Of a stretch of 48,546 nucleotides of DNA, positions 40,855 to 48,546 are shown piece by piece. Each line of letters starts with the position of its first letter. Position 1 is the stretch's first letter. The notes under the pieces were generated by a model. It was not told the origin of the DNA and did not search any database. It saw only the letters and a program-made list of their open reading frames with translations. Source of the DNA: Xanthobacteraceae bacterium (GTDB lineage Bacteria > Pseudomonadota > Alphaproteobacteria > Rhizobiales > Xanthobacteraceae). The DNA lies in NCBI GenBank assembly GCA_024508855.1, contig JANINJ010000010.1, positions 1 to 48,546 on the forward strand, in the 5' to 3' direction. The position numbers were made by a program, and so were the translations under genes.

Positions 40855-43800
40855 TTACCTTTTGATAGCTTTTGCTGCGCGTTTTTTAGCCGGAGTTGCA
40901 ACCTGTGTTGTTTTTTCCGCTTGGCGCATGGCCTTCATCAGTGTCTGACGGCTCATCTCTTGCGCGAGGAACTTCTGCTCAAGCTCCTTGCCCCGCAGCT
41001 CAAGTGCAGCGTACTTCTTGGGCTCGCGCGCAACGGAATCCGGCAACTTCGCCTTGTTGTTTGTGTAGATGGCCAGCTCGTGACGTGGCCGCGAGATGCC
41101 AACATAAAACACAGCCCTATTACTGGTAAGGCTGTCCGTGTTCACGTCCATGATGACGCGATCCATCGTCAAGCCCTGGGCACTGTGAATCGTCATGGCA
41201 TAGCCGTATTGCATGTGCAATCGACGGTCCCGAGGCAGCTCGATCCCGCCCTGCAGCCTGATCGTGTTGGCCGTCACGGCTTCGACCTTGTAGCGCTCGC
41301 CGTTCGCAATACCGAGGCGATTATTGTTGCGGGTCACCCGGATCCAGTCACCCGGACTCAGGGTGATCTTTTGTTGCGAATAAGCCGAGAAATTGCGCAT
41401 CTCGGATGGGTCGAACGTGATGGTTTGCTTGTCCGGACCAACGACCGTAAGAACATTCTTTACCGTGTCAATCACGGAAATTACATACTGTTCTCCCCTC
41501 TCGAACTGCCCTCCCCTTTTCGCCGACTCGAACACCACCACCTGGTCGACCTGAAAGTTGCCGGCGACCTTCTTTTCGGCGCGCGTCATGTCGACGCTCT
41601 CCAACGTAGCGACATCATCGCCGCGGCCAAGACTTAAGGCCCCACGTACCTTTTCGTTGATACTTCGGCGCGCATCGTTCGTACCCACGACGACAAGCGT
41701 GTTGTTGCGCTGTTCTTCGGTCATCGATGTGTAGTCCTTCGCGATAGCGGCGTGGCGATCCGCATCGTCCTTGTACTCATAGATCCGGCTTTCCAGCTGC
41801 GCCGCGGCTTCACGGACGTTCCCACCTGCCGCGCTGATGACTGCTGTTTTTAGCTCCGCGTTTTTCTGACGCTGGATCTCGGTGATATGGGCGACCGACA
41901 TGCCGCCTTCCACCAGCTGCTCGAAGGGTTTGCCTGCCTCGACCGCCTGGGTTTGTTTGATGTCGCCGATAAGGACCAATCGAGCGTTACGCGCCTCGAT
42001 CTTTTCGATCAGGTCACGCATCTGATGCGCAGGAACGACGCTCGCCTCGTCCAGAAACACAACCGATTTTTCATGCAGGCCGCCGTGATCCTGCTTCCGC
42101 ATCAGGAACGATGCCAAGGTCTGCGACTTCATTCCCAGCTCGGCGAGTGCCTTGTTCTGCGACGCGTAGGGCGCGAGACCAATGACCTCGTAGCCCTGCT
42201 GCTGCATCGCTTTGGCGGCCTCCTGCTGGATCGCGTCGACGGTCTGCTTGAGCATGTGGCTCTTGCCCACTCCGGCCCAGCCCTGCACGCCGACGATGCG
42301 ATCTTCCGTCGTCAGAATCAGGCGCGCGGCATCCTTCTGGCCATCGTTGAGATTGGATTTCGACAGCATGGCATCGACCTCGCCGGCCGCACGAATCGGC
42401 GCTACTGCACGACGTCCAGCCGCGGCCTTGCTTTGTATCGTCAGTTCGTCGTCGAGCATCGCGCGCGTAGTGAAGCGCAGCTCAGTACGAACAAGGCGAC
42501 CGGCTTTGATTGATTCGTCGACTAGCCGTTTGGCTTCCTCCTGGGTCCGTCCTGTATTGGCCATCGTGAGGGCGACCCATGAAGATGCGGTAAGGCGCGT
42601 TGCCTCCTCGGCCTTGAAGAACTTAGCCATCGGATTATCGGCTTCCGTCTCTTGCTCGCGCGAGAACGATTTAGCACTTTGGTACAGCGGCAGCTCGGCG
42701 ATGATCCTTCCATCCCTGATCGCCGCGTCGATCTCGTCGTGCAGCCCTTCGTGGGCGGCCAATGCGTTCGTCAACGCCTTTTCCATCAGTTCGTTGCGCG
42801 TGAAAATGCCCTGCCGTTCCATCAGGTGTTCGATTGACAGGTCCACGGCCCACCGGGCTTTGTCGCGCTGCGCGGCGTGCGCTTCTTCCTCGCGCCTGGC
42901 GACACGTTGCGGCATGACCTTGCGCTCGATGTCGCTGATAATCTCCTGCACCTTTTCCTTGAAGGCCTCGCCGGCGCCGGCCGGCTTCAGCTTGATACCG
43001 GCCTCCTTTAACATCGCTTCCCACTGCTTTTTCAACTCCGTGCGGTCCGCCTCGGTTTTGTTCGGACGTGTCGCCTTGGTGATGGTCTGCTTGGTCTTGG
43101 AATTAGCGCTATCCCGGTCGAGCCCCTTCGACTGCAAGGCGTCTTCGATCTGCTGGCTGCGCGTTGAGAAGACCTTGATCGCCTTGTCCGAAATGTCGGC
43201 CAGCTCAAAGCCATTGCGCGTCGTGCGGATCTCGTAACCCATCGCCTGCAACCGCTTCGCCAAGTCCGCACGGTAGTACGCTCCAACGACCTTGATGGAC
43301 TTGAGCATTTCGTCGTTGGTCAGGCCGACCCACTTCCCATCGTCCCGCTGCGTGAGATTCATCGCAACGGAATGGGTGTGCAGCTGCGGATCCTGGGTGC
43401 GGGACAGTTCATGCCTGAACGTCGCGAACACCAAGTTCGCGGTGTGCTGACGGAAGCTGATGCCCTTCTCCTTCTTCCGCGCCAATGCACGGGCCTCCAG
43501 CTGCTTCAGGGCTGCGCTGACGGCCTCGTCGTGCGCGCGTAGCAACCGCTCATCACCATTCACCAGCGCGGCGATGCTGACGCTTTTGGGCGCGGAAAAG
43601 GTGAAGTCGATCCCAAGCCGTTCCTTGGACACCTTACCGTCCTTCTGCATCTTCGGCATTCGCTTGCGCGCCACTTCGCCATCGGGAAGTTTCCCTTCCA
43701 GTAAATTCTTGAATACTTCCCGCTCCACCCCGCCAACGAGGCCGAGCTTTTCGGCGCCGGCGCCCTGCCAGATACCGCGATGCCCCTCCTTCGTGTAGTA

Positions 43801-43866
43801 GTCGTCCGTGTTCTCGAAATAGTGCGCGGCGCCGCCAGCATTGGTCACAAATTTGAAAGACAGCAT
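40855..43866 (-). CDS. trwC: MobF-family conjugative relaxase-helicase
   Basis: A 1003-residue TrwC/TraI-type protein. The relaxase domain has tyrosines Y23-Y24 (NTDDYYTKEG) and the HUH triad with FRHELSR (H152) and DPQLHTHSVAMN (H163, H165). The helicase part has Walker A GWAGVGKS (about 528-535), VVFLDEASVV and further SF1 motifs (YAMTIHSAQGLT). It cuts oriT, stays bound to the DNA 5-prime end and unwinds the strand. The likely nick site is at 45988. The gene begins right after the coupling-protein stop. Confidence 0.95.
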   Translation of the reverse strand: MLSFKFVTNAGGAAHYFENTDDYYTKEGHRGIWQGAGAEKLGLVGGVEREVFKNLLEGKLPDGEVARKRMPKMQKDGKVSKERLGIDFTFSAPKSVSIAALVNGDERLLRAHDEAVSAALKQLEARALARKKEKGISFRQHTANLVFATFRHELSRTQDPQLHTHSVAMNLTQRDDGKWVGLTNDEMLKSIKVVGAYYRADLAKRLQAMGYEIRTTRNGFELADISDKAIKVFSTRSQQIEDALQSKGLDRDSANSKTKQTITKATRPNKTEADRTELKKQWEAMLKEAGIKLKPAGAGEAFKEKVQEIISDIERKVMPQRVARREEEAHAAQRDKARWAVDLSIEHLMERQGIFTRNELMEKALTNALAAHEGLHDEIDAAIRDGRIIAELPLYQSAKSFSREQETEADNPMAKFFKAEEATRLTASSWVALTMANTGRTQEEAKRLVDESIKAGRLVRTELRFTTRAMLDDELTIQSKAAAGRRAVAPIRAAGEVDAMLSKSNLNDGQKDAARLILTTEDRIVGVQGWAGVGKSHMLKQTVDAIQQEAAKAMQQQGYEVIGLAPYASQNKALAELGMKSQTLASFLMRKQDHGGLHEKSVVFLDEASVVPAHQMRDLIEKIEARNARLVLIGDIKQTQAVEAGKPFEQLVEGGMSVAHITEIQRQKNAELKTAVISAAGGNVREAAAQLESRIYEYKDDADRHAAIAKDYTSMTEEQRNNTLVVVGTNDARRSINEKVRGALSLGRGDDVATLESVDMTRAEKKVAGNFQVDQVVVFESAKRGGQFERGEQYVISVIDTVKNVLTVVGPDKQTITFDPSEMRNFSAYSQQKITLSPGDWIRVTRNNNRLGIANGERYKVEAVTANTIRLQGGIELPRDRRLHMQYGYAMTIHSAQGLTMDRVIMDVNTDSLTSNRAVFYVGISRPRHELAIYTNNKAKLPDSVAREPKKYAALELRGKELEQKFLAQEMSRQTLMKAMRQAEKTTQVATPAKKRAAKAIKR

Positions 43867-45480
43867 TTACGAGGCTTTCGAAAAGAGAGGCTTCACAGTA
43901 GGTGCATCGTTCGACACGAATTCGCTCGTCCAACGGTTTTGAATGAGGATCAAAGGCTCCGTCACCTGCGGCCGTGCCTTGTACTTCATACGCACCCGTG
44001 CGACCGGGGTATCACCAGACAGCTTCACATAGCCGGTGAGGTCGGGAAGACTCGATACTTGCGAAGCTAGAACTAGCGGTTCAGTAACCTGCTCGTAGCT
44101 AGTGGTGGCGCGTGCATCGCCGATGCCACCGGCCAGGGAGAGACGTCGGCGCGCGACGACGTGTTCACCAATGCCCTTCTGGATTTGCTCGGACGTGTAA
44201 TTGTCCTTGTTCGAGATGCTAAGGCTGAGGCTGTTCTTGAGGCTGTTCCGCAGCGTCAGCGCGTCGTTCTTGCCGTTGGTTTCGTCGAGTTGGGCGTAGG
44301 ACTGGAAGCCACACGCAATGTGCATTTTGTGTTTCCGCGCCTTAGTCGCCGCGATGACCAGGTAGTTCAACTTATCGAGCGAATCGGTTTCGTCGATAAC
44401 GAGATGCATATCGACGGCACTCTCTACTGCCGAACTCAACGAGCTTTGGCAAATTACGTCAATCCAGCAGTTAATGAGAGGCTTCAGGGCTGGCAGCTGA
44501 TCTTCCCGCCACGTGATCCATAAATTTCCAGATCCGTTTTCCAGCCAATTTCGAATGGAATAGGGGACTTCGCCCTCGACAGGTGGCTCCAGGTATTTAT
44601 GGGCCGCGATATAACGGGTGAGCACAGTACGCACGCTACCCAATGTTTCCTCGGCGCCGTGGAACATACCGGCAGCGGGAGTGTTTTGAAGCAGCTGACC
44701 AAGGTCATCATTACTCGCCTCAACAAGCCAATAATGCAATCGGTCGGTTGTCGTTTCACTGCGGCGCCACAATACACCCATCGTTTCAGCAACGATAGTA
44801 CGCGCCATTGCGTTCCATTGTTCCTGCTCCGTCGCCGGCGCCCTGGGAATCAAACTAACAGCATAACCCTGCAGGTCATAAGCGGTCCGAATTTCATTGA
44901 AGATGGACCAGGACTGGCCGCGAGCGTCGAATGCATTAAGTACGTGGTCATTAGGCTTAAAGAATTTGGACATGAACGATCCGTTCGGGTCGACGCAAAT
45001 AACGCGGTCCCCGCGCTCAAGCGCACTCTCAAGATATTCCTCAATCGCTTGGGATTTACCGGAACCCGTTGACCCGACAAATTCAAAGTGAAGATATTCC
45101 TTCATCAGAGGAACAGGGATAGTACCAAGCCTCAACTGCTTATTACCCCATTCGCGACACATATCACGCAATTGAGCGGGACTGGTAAAACGCGTACCGC
45201 GAATATGCTGCGCAAAGTCCGCGATTCCCATTCCAGTAAAGTAATACGCCCGAAGGAGAATAAAGGCTGCACAGCCCCAAATAAAGGCGAGGGCAGGGGG
45301 GACTAACAAATGAAAGTCTGTTGGCGTCGCCAGGATCGAATAGTACATACCAAGAAGGAATGCACCTTTAGGAATGGTAAAGGTTTTGAACACCGCAAAT
45401 ATCCAAGCCGCTATCGTGATAACGACAATCCCAAACATGTAACCGAGGTTATTTCGATTGTCATAAAGTCTTACGCTCAT
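43867..45480 (-). CDS. virD4: VirD4/TrwB coupling protein
   Basis: A 537-residue inner-membrane ATPase. Membrane helices are near residues 13-32 and 58-78 (LLVPPALAFIWGCAAFILL). Walker A GSTGSGKS is at 136-143, and MHLVIDETDSLDKL (mid-protein) is the Walker B region. It links the relaxosome to the secretion channel. The start overlaps the accessory-gene stop (ATGA). The length is near that of TrwB. Confidence 0.93.
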   Translation of the reverse strand: MSVRLYDNRNNLGYMFGIVVITIAAWIFAVFKTFTIPKGAFLLGMYYSILATPTDFHLLVPPALAFIWGCAAFILLRAYYFTGMGIADFAQHIRGTRFTSPAQLRDMCREWGNKQLRLGTIPVPLMKEYLHFEFVGSTGSGKSQAIEEYLESALERGDRVICVDPNGSFMSKFFKPNDHVLNAFDARGQSWSIFNEIRTAYDLQGYAVSLIPRAPATEQEQWNAMARTIVAETMGVLWRRSETTTDRLHYWLVEASNDDLGQLLQNTPAAGMFHGAEETLGSVRTVLTRYIAAHKYLEPPVEGEVPYSIRNWLENGSGNLWITWREDQLPALKPLINCWIDVICQSSLSSAVESAVDMHLVIDETDSLDKLNYLVIAATKARKHKMHIACGFQSYAQLDETNGKNDALTLRNSLKNSLSLSISNKDNYTSEQIQKGIGEHVVARRRLSLAGGIGDARATTSYEQVTEPLVLASQVSSLPDLTGYVKLSGDTPVARVRMKYKARPQVTEPLILIQNRWTSEFVSNDAPTVKPLFSKAS

Positions 45481-45851
45481 CGTACCGTCCCATTATTGCC
45501 GTTGAGAAATTTCTCAATTGTACGCATATCGAGGGTCTTGTCGATCTTCGACTGCAGGGTCTTGTCGACAGACGGATACACCAGGACTAAGAGCGCCGCC
45601 AGCATGCGCATCTCAATGTCCGACGATTCCCGCTCGGCCATCCGGTAGACCAGGTTCCGGATTTCCGACAGCTGCTGGGAGTGCTCGCGCATCTCCGCTC
45701 GCACCTCACCAACGAGCTGATCGACTTCACCGGCCGCCTGGAAATAGGCCCGGCGAAAGTGCTCCGATCGGTTCGTATCGCCCCGGAGGGCCATCCGCTG
45801 GGCGATAACTTCTTCCTCAGCTTCTGTCGTTCTGAACTGTGCTAAACCCAT
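45477..45851 (-). CDS. TrwA-like ribbon-helix-helix relaxosome accessory protein
   Basis: A 124-residue protein whose N-terminus (QFRTTEAEEEVIAQRM, then RGDTNRSEHFRRAYF) is a ribbon-helix-helix DNA-binding motif. A helical region and MLAALLVLVYPSV follow. In IncW plasmids TrwA binds oriT, aids nicking and represses its own operon. The two TGTATACA palindromes upstream (45860-45934) are candidate operators. ATG at 45851 follows GGAGGAAAT. Confidence 0.85.
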   Translation of the reverse strand: MGLAQFRTTEAEEEVIAQRMALRGDTNRSEHFRRAYFQAAGEVDQLVGEVRAEMREHSQQLSEIRNLVYRMAERESSDIEMRMLAALLVLVYPSVDKTLQSKIDKTLDMRTIEKFLNGNNGTVR

Positions 45852-45859
45852 ATTTCCTC

Positions 45860-45934
45860 CTGTATACAAAATTCCAATTGTAAATCATGCACTTGGGAAT
45901 GTGTTGTAATACATGAACACCCGTTTGTATACAG
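45860..45934. promoter_or_regulatory. Operator pair of the trwA-like operon
   Basis: CTGTATACAAA (45860-45870) and TTTGTATACAG (45924-45934) are perfect inverted copies of an 11 bp site with a TGTATACA palindrome. One touches the ribosome binding site and the other lies 64 bp away, with TACAAT at 45887-45892 as a -10 on the - strand between them. This fits autoregulation by the ribbon-helix-helix protein. Confidence 0.7.
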
Positions 45935-45962
45935 CAAGATACAGTAGGCATGCGGGTTTCAA

Positions 45963-45989
45963 GCACATTTGTAATGTGCGTATGGTGTG
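45963..45989 (+). other. oriT: oriT nick region of MobF type
   Basis: A hairpin GCACATT-TGT-AATGTGC (45963-45979) is followed by GTATGGTGT/GTAAGG. In R388 (from memory) the hairpin GCACC-GAAA-GGTGC is followed by GTATTGTCT/ATAG, with the nick 9 bases after the stem. The same spacing puts the nick between 45988 and 45989. The stb-like operon would enter the recipient first and the transfer genes last. Confidence 0.75.
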
Positions 45990-46082
45990 TAAGGTAGTTA
46001 AGAGGGGCGGAATAGAGGTCAGGCAAGCAATAAATGAGACGCATTCTCACCAGCGCGGGGTTCTCCAGGGCGTATTTCATCC

Positions 46083-46139
46083 CTCCAGGCACAGCCTGGA
46101 GCCATCAGGACGGGCTAGGGCAGATTTCCAGTTGGAAAT
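46083..46139. repeat. Inverted repeats between oriT and the stb operon
   Basis: CTCCAGGC-ACA-GCCTGGAG (46083-46101) is a perfect 8 bp stem, and ATTTCCA-GT-TGGAAAT (46124-46139) a perfect 7 bp one. They may be oriT accessory or regulatory sites. Confidence 0.6.
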
Positions 46140-46140
46140 G

Positions 46141-46230
46141 CTGAAATCTATTGAAATTTCCTGAAAATCGTTGCAAGATACGGAAATCGGATGCAGTACC
46201 GTGAAAAATCAGGCCAAACCATGAAATTTC
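46141..46230 (+). promoter_or_regulatory. 10 bp phased TGAAAT-like repeat array
   Basis: Nine successive decamers (ctGAAATcta, ttGAAATttc, ctGAAAAtcg, ttGCAAGata, cgGAAATcgg, atGCAGTacc, gtGAAAAATc, agGCCAAAcc, atGAAATttc) keep G at position 3 and mostly A at 4-6. Period 10 places all on one face of the helix. It is likely a binding array for the product of the next gene, as the stb repeats of R388 are for StbA, and may also bend DNA. Confidence 0.65.
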
Positions 46231-46268
46231 GGTGTAGCATCGCGGCATCTCTGAACAAAAGGAAAACC

Positions 46269-46553
46269 ATGTCAACTAGCAATCCAGGGAACAGCGCATC
46301 TCCTGCGCAGCTGGCCCAGGCGGCACTCGAGCAGTTTCGGGTGGATGTAGCAACAGTCGTCGGTCTCGGCTTGAAGTCAAAGGCGGCAGCGATCCGTCAG
46401 TTGCAGCCGGCCCTCGACAACCTGAGCAAGCTCGGCTTTTCGCAAGAAAAGATCGTTGAAGTGATGAAGGACGCCGGCCTTGAAATGACGGTGCCAGTTC
46501 TGAAAAGCATGCTCTGGCGACAACGCAACAAGGACGGAGCGGCGGCGGAATAG
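46269..46553 (+). CDS. Small helical protein, possible StbA-like DNA-binding protein
   Basis: A 94-residue protein beginning MSTSNPGNSASPAQLAQAAL. Its C-terminus (LGFSQEKIVEVMKDAGLEMT, then LKSMLWRQRNK) reads as a helix-turn-helix with a basic tail. ATG at 46269 follows AAAAGGAAAACC; the longer frame start at 46191 lies in the phased array. First of four genes ending in a ParA-like ATPase and a membrane protein, the position of stbA in IncW/IncN plasmids. It resembles the next gene in layout. Confidence 0.65.
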   Translation: MSTSNPGNSASPAQLAQAALEQFRVDVATVVGLGLKSKAAAIRQLQPALDNLSKLGFSQEKIVEVMKDAGLEMTVPVLKSMLWRQRNKDGAAAE

Positions 46554-46563
46554 GAGTCCCGAT

Positions 46564-46983
46564 ATGGACAAACCCGATGTGTCATCGCTCTTGGGCGAGC
46601 TAACACCCACAACCGAATACGCAGAATTCTTGAAGCTGTGGCCGGATATTAAAGATGCGCGACAAAGACAGATCAACTTAAAAGCAATTTACGAAAAGCT
46701 GACGGCTAATAAGTTGTTGTCCGTGTCGTACGTTACATTCACCCGGTTTGTGAAAAAAGCGGCTGACGAGAACTCAAGCGACACGGCCCGAACTGAGCAG
46801 AAGAAAACGGAAGTAGTAGAGGCACAGACTACGAAGAACGAATCCAAACATGTCGATGCCGCCTTGGCCGATCCGGTCGGAAATCAGGACAGCGCAGCAG
46901 CACCCGCTCGTGACGCTTTAGAAGAAGCAAAAAAAGTTAGCTCATCAAAGAATTATGCACGTAACGTGCGCAGAGGACAGTAG
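46564..46983 (+). CDS. Small helical protein of the stb-like operon
   Basis: A 139-residue protein. The N-terminal half has a helix-turn-helix-like pattern (INLKAIYEKLTANKLLSVSY, then TFTRFVKKA) like that of the preceding gene, and the C-terminal half is a charged, low-complexity tail (TEQKKTEVVEAQTTKNESK). ATG at 46564 follows TAGGAGTCCCGAT, 11 bp after the previous stop. It may be a DNA-binding or adaptor protein of the stability system; no family named. Confidence 0.6.
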   Translation: MDKPDVSSLLGELTPTTEYAEFLKLWPDIKDARQRQINLKAIYEKLTANKLLSVSYVTFTRFVKKAADENSSDTARTEQKKTEVVEAQTTKNESKHVDAALADPVGNQDSAAAPARDALEEAKKVSSSKNYARNVRRGQ

Positions 46984-47048
46984 GAGGAACATGCGATAAA
47001 ACTGGCTTAATCCCGACGCGCGAATAACCCCGAATCTTTAGGAATATC

Positions 47049-47825
47049 ATGGCAAAAATCGAACACCCGAAAAAAATCGCTGTACTCAATTTGTCCGGCA
47101 ACGTCGGCAAAACGACCCTCGCTAAAAACCTGCTGGCGGCGAACCTGCCGGCCGCAAAAGTAATCTCGGTCGAATCGGTCAATAACAATGATGCGCTGCA
47201 AGTCGACAGCATCCAGGTCGAGGAATTGAAAGCCAGCCAGTTCAAACAGATTTACCACTCGCTGATGTTCGAGGATGACGTAATCCTCGACGTAGGGGCG
47301 TCGAACGTAGCTCAATTCATGGAAGAGTTGACGAAATTCCGCTCGGCGATCGGCGAACTGGACCTGATTGTGATTCCGACGGTGCCGGCCGAAAAACAGC
47401 AGAAAGATACCATTGCCACGATCGAATGGCTGCACAAGCTCGGCGTACCCGCCAACCGTATTCGCGTCGTATTCAACCAATATACCGGTCAGGATCCGGT
47501 AGGCGCTACTTACGCGCATGTGATCGGCTATTCGATTGACAAGGATGGCCAGAATAAGGCCACGTGGCTTCCGCATCCGGTTGTGGCATCGAATGAAGTG
47601 TTCGAGATGATTACCCCGTTGCGTCGCACGGTGCGCGAAGTCGCCGAAGACAAAACCGATTGGCACGCGAAGCGCGCGGCCGCTAAGGCCGAAAGGAATA
47701 TGGAAGCGCTGGAAGACGCGATCGAGGGCCAAATGGCTCACGACCTGGCCGTGTCCTGTCTCGCGAACCTCGAGCAAGCATTCGAGGATCTGATGTCGCC
47801 GTTCGCTAAGTCGCCGAAGAAATGA
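47049..47825 (+). CDS. stbB: StbB-like ParA-family ATPase
   Basis: A 258-residue ParA-superfamily protein. The P-loop NLSGNVGKTTLAKNL (residues 14-28) lacks the signature Lys of ParA (KGGxGKT). DDVILDVGASNVAQF is the Walker B region and LDLIVIPTVPAEKQQKDT follows. In R388 the StbB ATPase is needed for conjugation and for positioning the plasmid. ATG at 47049 follows AGGAATATC. It overlaps the next gene by 4 bp. Confidence 0.85.
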   Translation: MAKIEHPKKIAVLNLSGNVGKTTLAKNLLAANLPAAKVISVESVNNNDALQVDSIQVEELKASQFKQIYHSLMFEDDVILDVGASNVAQFMEELTKFRSAIGELDLIVIPTVPAEKQQKDTIATIEWLHKLGVPANRIRVVFNQYTGQDPVGATYAHVIGYSIDKDGQNKATWLPHPVVASNEVFEMITPLRRTVREVAEDKTDWHAKRAAAKAERNMEALEDAIEGQMAHDLAVSCLANLEQAFEDLMSPFAKSPKK

Positions 47826-48304
47826 GCGATCGCCCGTCCAGCGTCAAGGAACAGGCCGCCCGGATGATCCTAGGGGAGATCGCTCCCCTAGTCGACAAGC
47901 TGGACGAGGTGGCCACGATGACCAGCGAGTCGCACGAGCATTTGGCCGATGACGTTCGCCAGCTTGCCGCGATCGTGACGACCCTGCAAAAATCCTTAGA
48001 GGCTGCGGCCGAGCAATTCGGCTACCTTACCGGCCAGGCGCGGACGGTGCAAACCACCATCGCACGCTTTGAAAGTGCTCCGCAGCCGAAACAATCGGCG
48101 GCGCAGTCGCCGTTGATGCTGAGCGTACTCATGGCTGGATCCGCCCTGGTGGCAGCGGTCTTGGTCGCCGGCGGGGTATTGTTCTTCGAGCGCGGCACTG
48201 CGGAACAAGCCAGGGTTGGTCGAGCCGTATCGCGCGCGTATCAGCATTTGGACGAGGGAACACGTCAAAAACTTGATGCGGCGATCCAAAAGAGCGGGGG
48301 CTAG
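47822..48304 (+). CDS. stbC: StbC-like membrane protein
   Basis: A 160-residue protein. Residues about 1-95 are helical and probably coiled-coil (EIAPLVDKLDEVATMTSESH, QLAAIVTTLQKSLEAAAEQF). One membrane helix lies at about 102-125 (LSVLMAGSALVAAVLVAGGVL), with a short C-terminal domain. Third partner of the stb set by position; the ATGA overlap couples it to stbB. A strong terminator follows. Confidence 0.7.
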   Translation: MSDRPSSVKEQAARMILGEIAPLVDKLDEVATMTSESHEHLADDVRQLAAIVTTLQKSLEAAAEQFGYLTGQARTVQTTIARFESAPQPKQSAAQSPLMLSVLMAGSALVAAVLVAGGVLFFERGTAEQARVGRAVSRAYQHLDEGTRQKLDAAIQKSGG

Positions 48305-48329
48305 CCCGCGTTGACAGCAGCGATGGAAA

Positions 48330-48356
48330 AGCCGGGAACGAACCCGGCTTTTTTTA
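48330..48356 (+). terminator. Intrinsic terminator of the stb-like operon
   Basis: AGCCGGG-AACGAA-CCCGGCT followed by TTTTTTT, 26 bp after the stbC stop. Confidence 0.93.
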
Positions 48357-48390
48357 TAGCGACGCCGAGTGCTGCCGTTGGTAAGGATGG

Positions 48391-48546
48391 CGATAGAAAC
48401 TGCGCGCAGCGCCGCGAGCGCGGCGGCGCGCGGATCCGCACCTGGGCCGCGGCCTACGGCAGCTGGTGACGTTCGCGCCCGGCACCCGAGCGAAGCGGCG
48501 GGGAGGGCGGCGGCGCCGGCCGGCACTACTTGCGCCTGCAGCTGGT
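48391..48546. repeat. GC-rich repeat array A, continued
   Basis: Same family as 1-1090: GCGCAGCGCCGCGAGCGCGG, GGATCCGCACCTGGGC, CCCGGCACCCGAGCGAAGCG (48478) and CTGCAGCTGGT at the end. Joining the end to base 1 gives CTGCAGCTGGT-GCGATCGCGCGAGAGG, close to the internal junction CTGCAGCTGGTGGTGGCGATCGC, which supports a circular molecule. Confidence 0.85.

Overview
The window looks like a complete or nearly complete 48.5 kb conjugative plasmid of a Gram-negative, probably betaproteobacterial (Burkholderiales-like) host. The reasons are a TrfA-type replication initiator with an iteron origin, a full VirB1-VirB11 type IV secretion system with coupling protein and MobF relaxase, a type IVb pilus operon, a LexA-box imuA gene, and no chromosomal genes, rRNA or tRNA. 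The last ~150 bases and the first ~1.1 kb belong to the same GC-rich repeat family, so the window was probably opened at an arbitrary point inside that repeat on a circle. I see no transposase, integrase, insertion sequence, CRISPR array or antibiotic-resistance gene.

Layout. 1-1090: GC-rich, palindrome-dense repeat array. 1421-2034: Phd/VapC toxin-antitoxin pair. 2127-4972: a + strand island of small genes, mostly unknown, one of which resembles the C-terminal part of VirB8. 5148-5882: LexA-controlled orphan imuA. 6244-8570: four unknown genes on the - strand. 9084-13654: replication module, with an iteron origin (9432-9826), a second GC-rich repeat array, and a - strand operon of Fic antitoxin, Fic toxin and trfA. 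Two nearly identical 174 bp inverted structured elements bracket this module and a third, diverged copy lies beside it. 13656-30000: a long - strand series carrying a type IVb pilus (PilL-like, PilN, O, P, Q, R, S, V), a cysteine-rich secreted protein, a CAP-domain lipoprotein, a PilT-like lytic transglycosylase, a second Fic toxin-antitoxin pair, a DUF1173 protein and small unknowns. 30243-40792: virB11 to virB1 plus a KikA/TrbM-like gene. 40855-45851: relaxase, coupling protein and a TrwA-like accessory protein. 45860-46230: oriT and regulatory DNA. 46269-48304: a stb-like stability operon on the + strand, ending in a strong terminator.

How it works together. The TrwA-like protein, the MobF relaxase and the coupling protein process oriT and feed DNA to the VirB channel. 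The type IVb pilus probably brings donor and recipient together. The stb-like operon, VapBC and two Fic pairs stabilise the plasmid. The gene order oriT - trwA/B/C-like - virB, with a divergent stb operon, parallels IncW/IncN plasmids, but it is joined to an IncP-type TrfA replicon and an IncI-type thin pilus, so the backbone is a mosaic. The main puzzles are the palindrome-rich repeat arrays, the three structured elements around the origin, a free-standing VirB8-like periplasmic protein, and a 10 bp phased repeat next to oriT.
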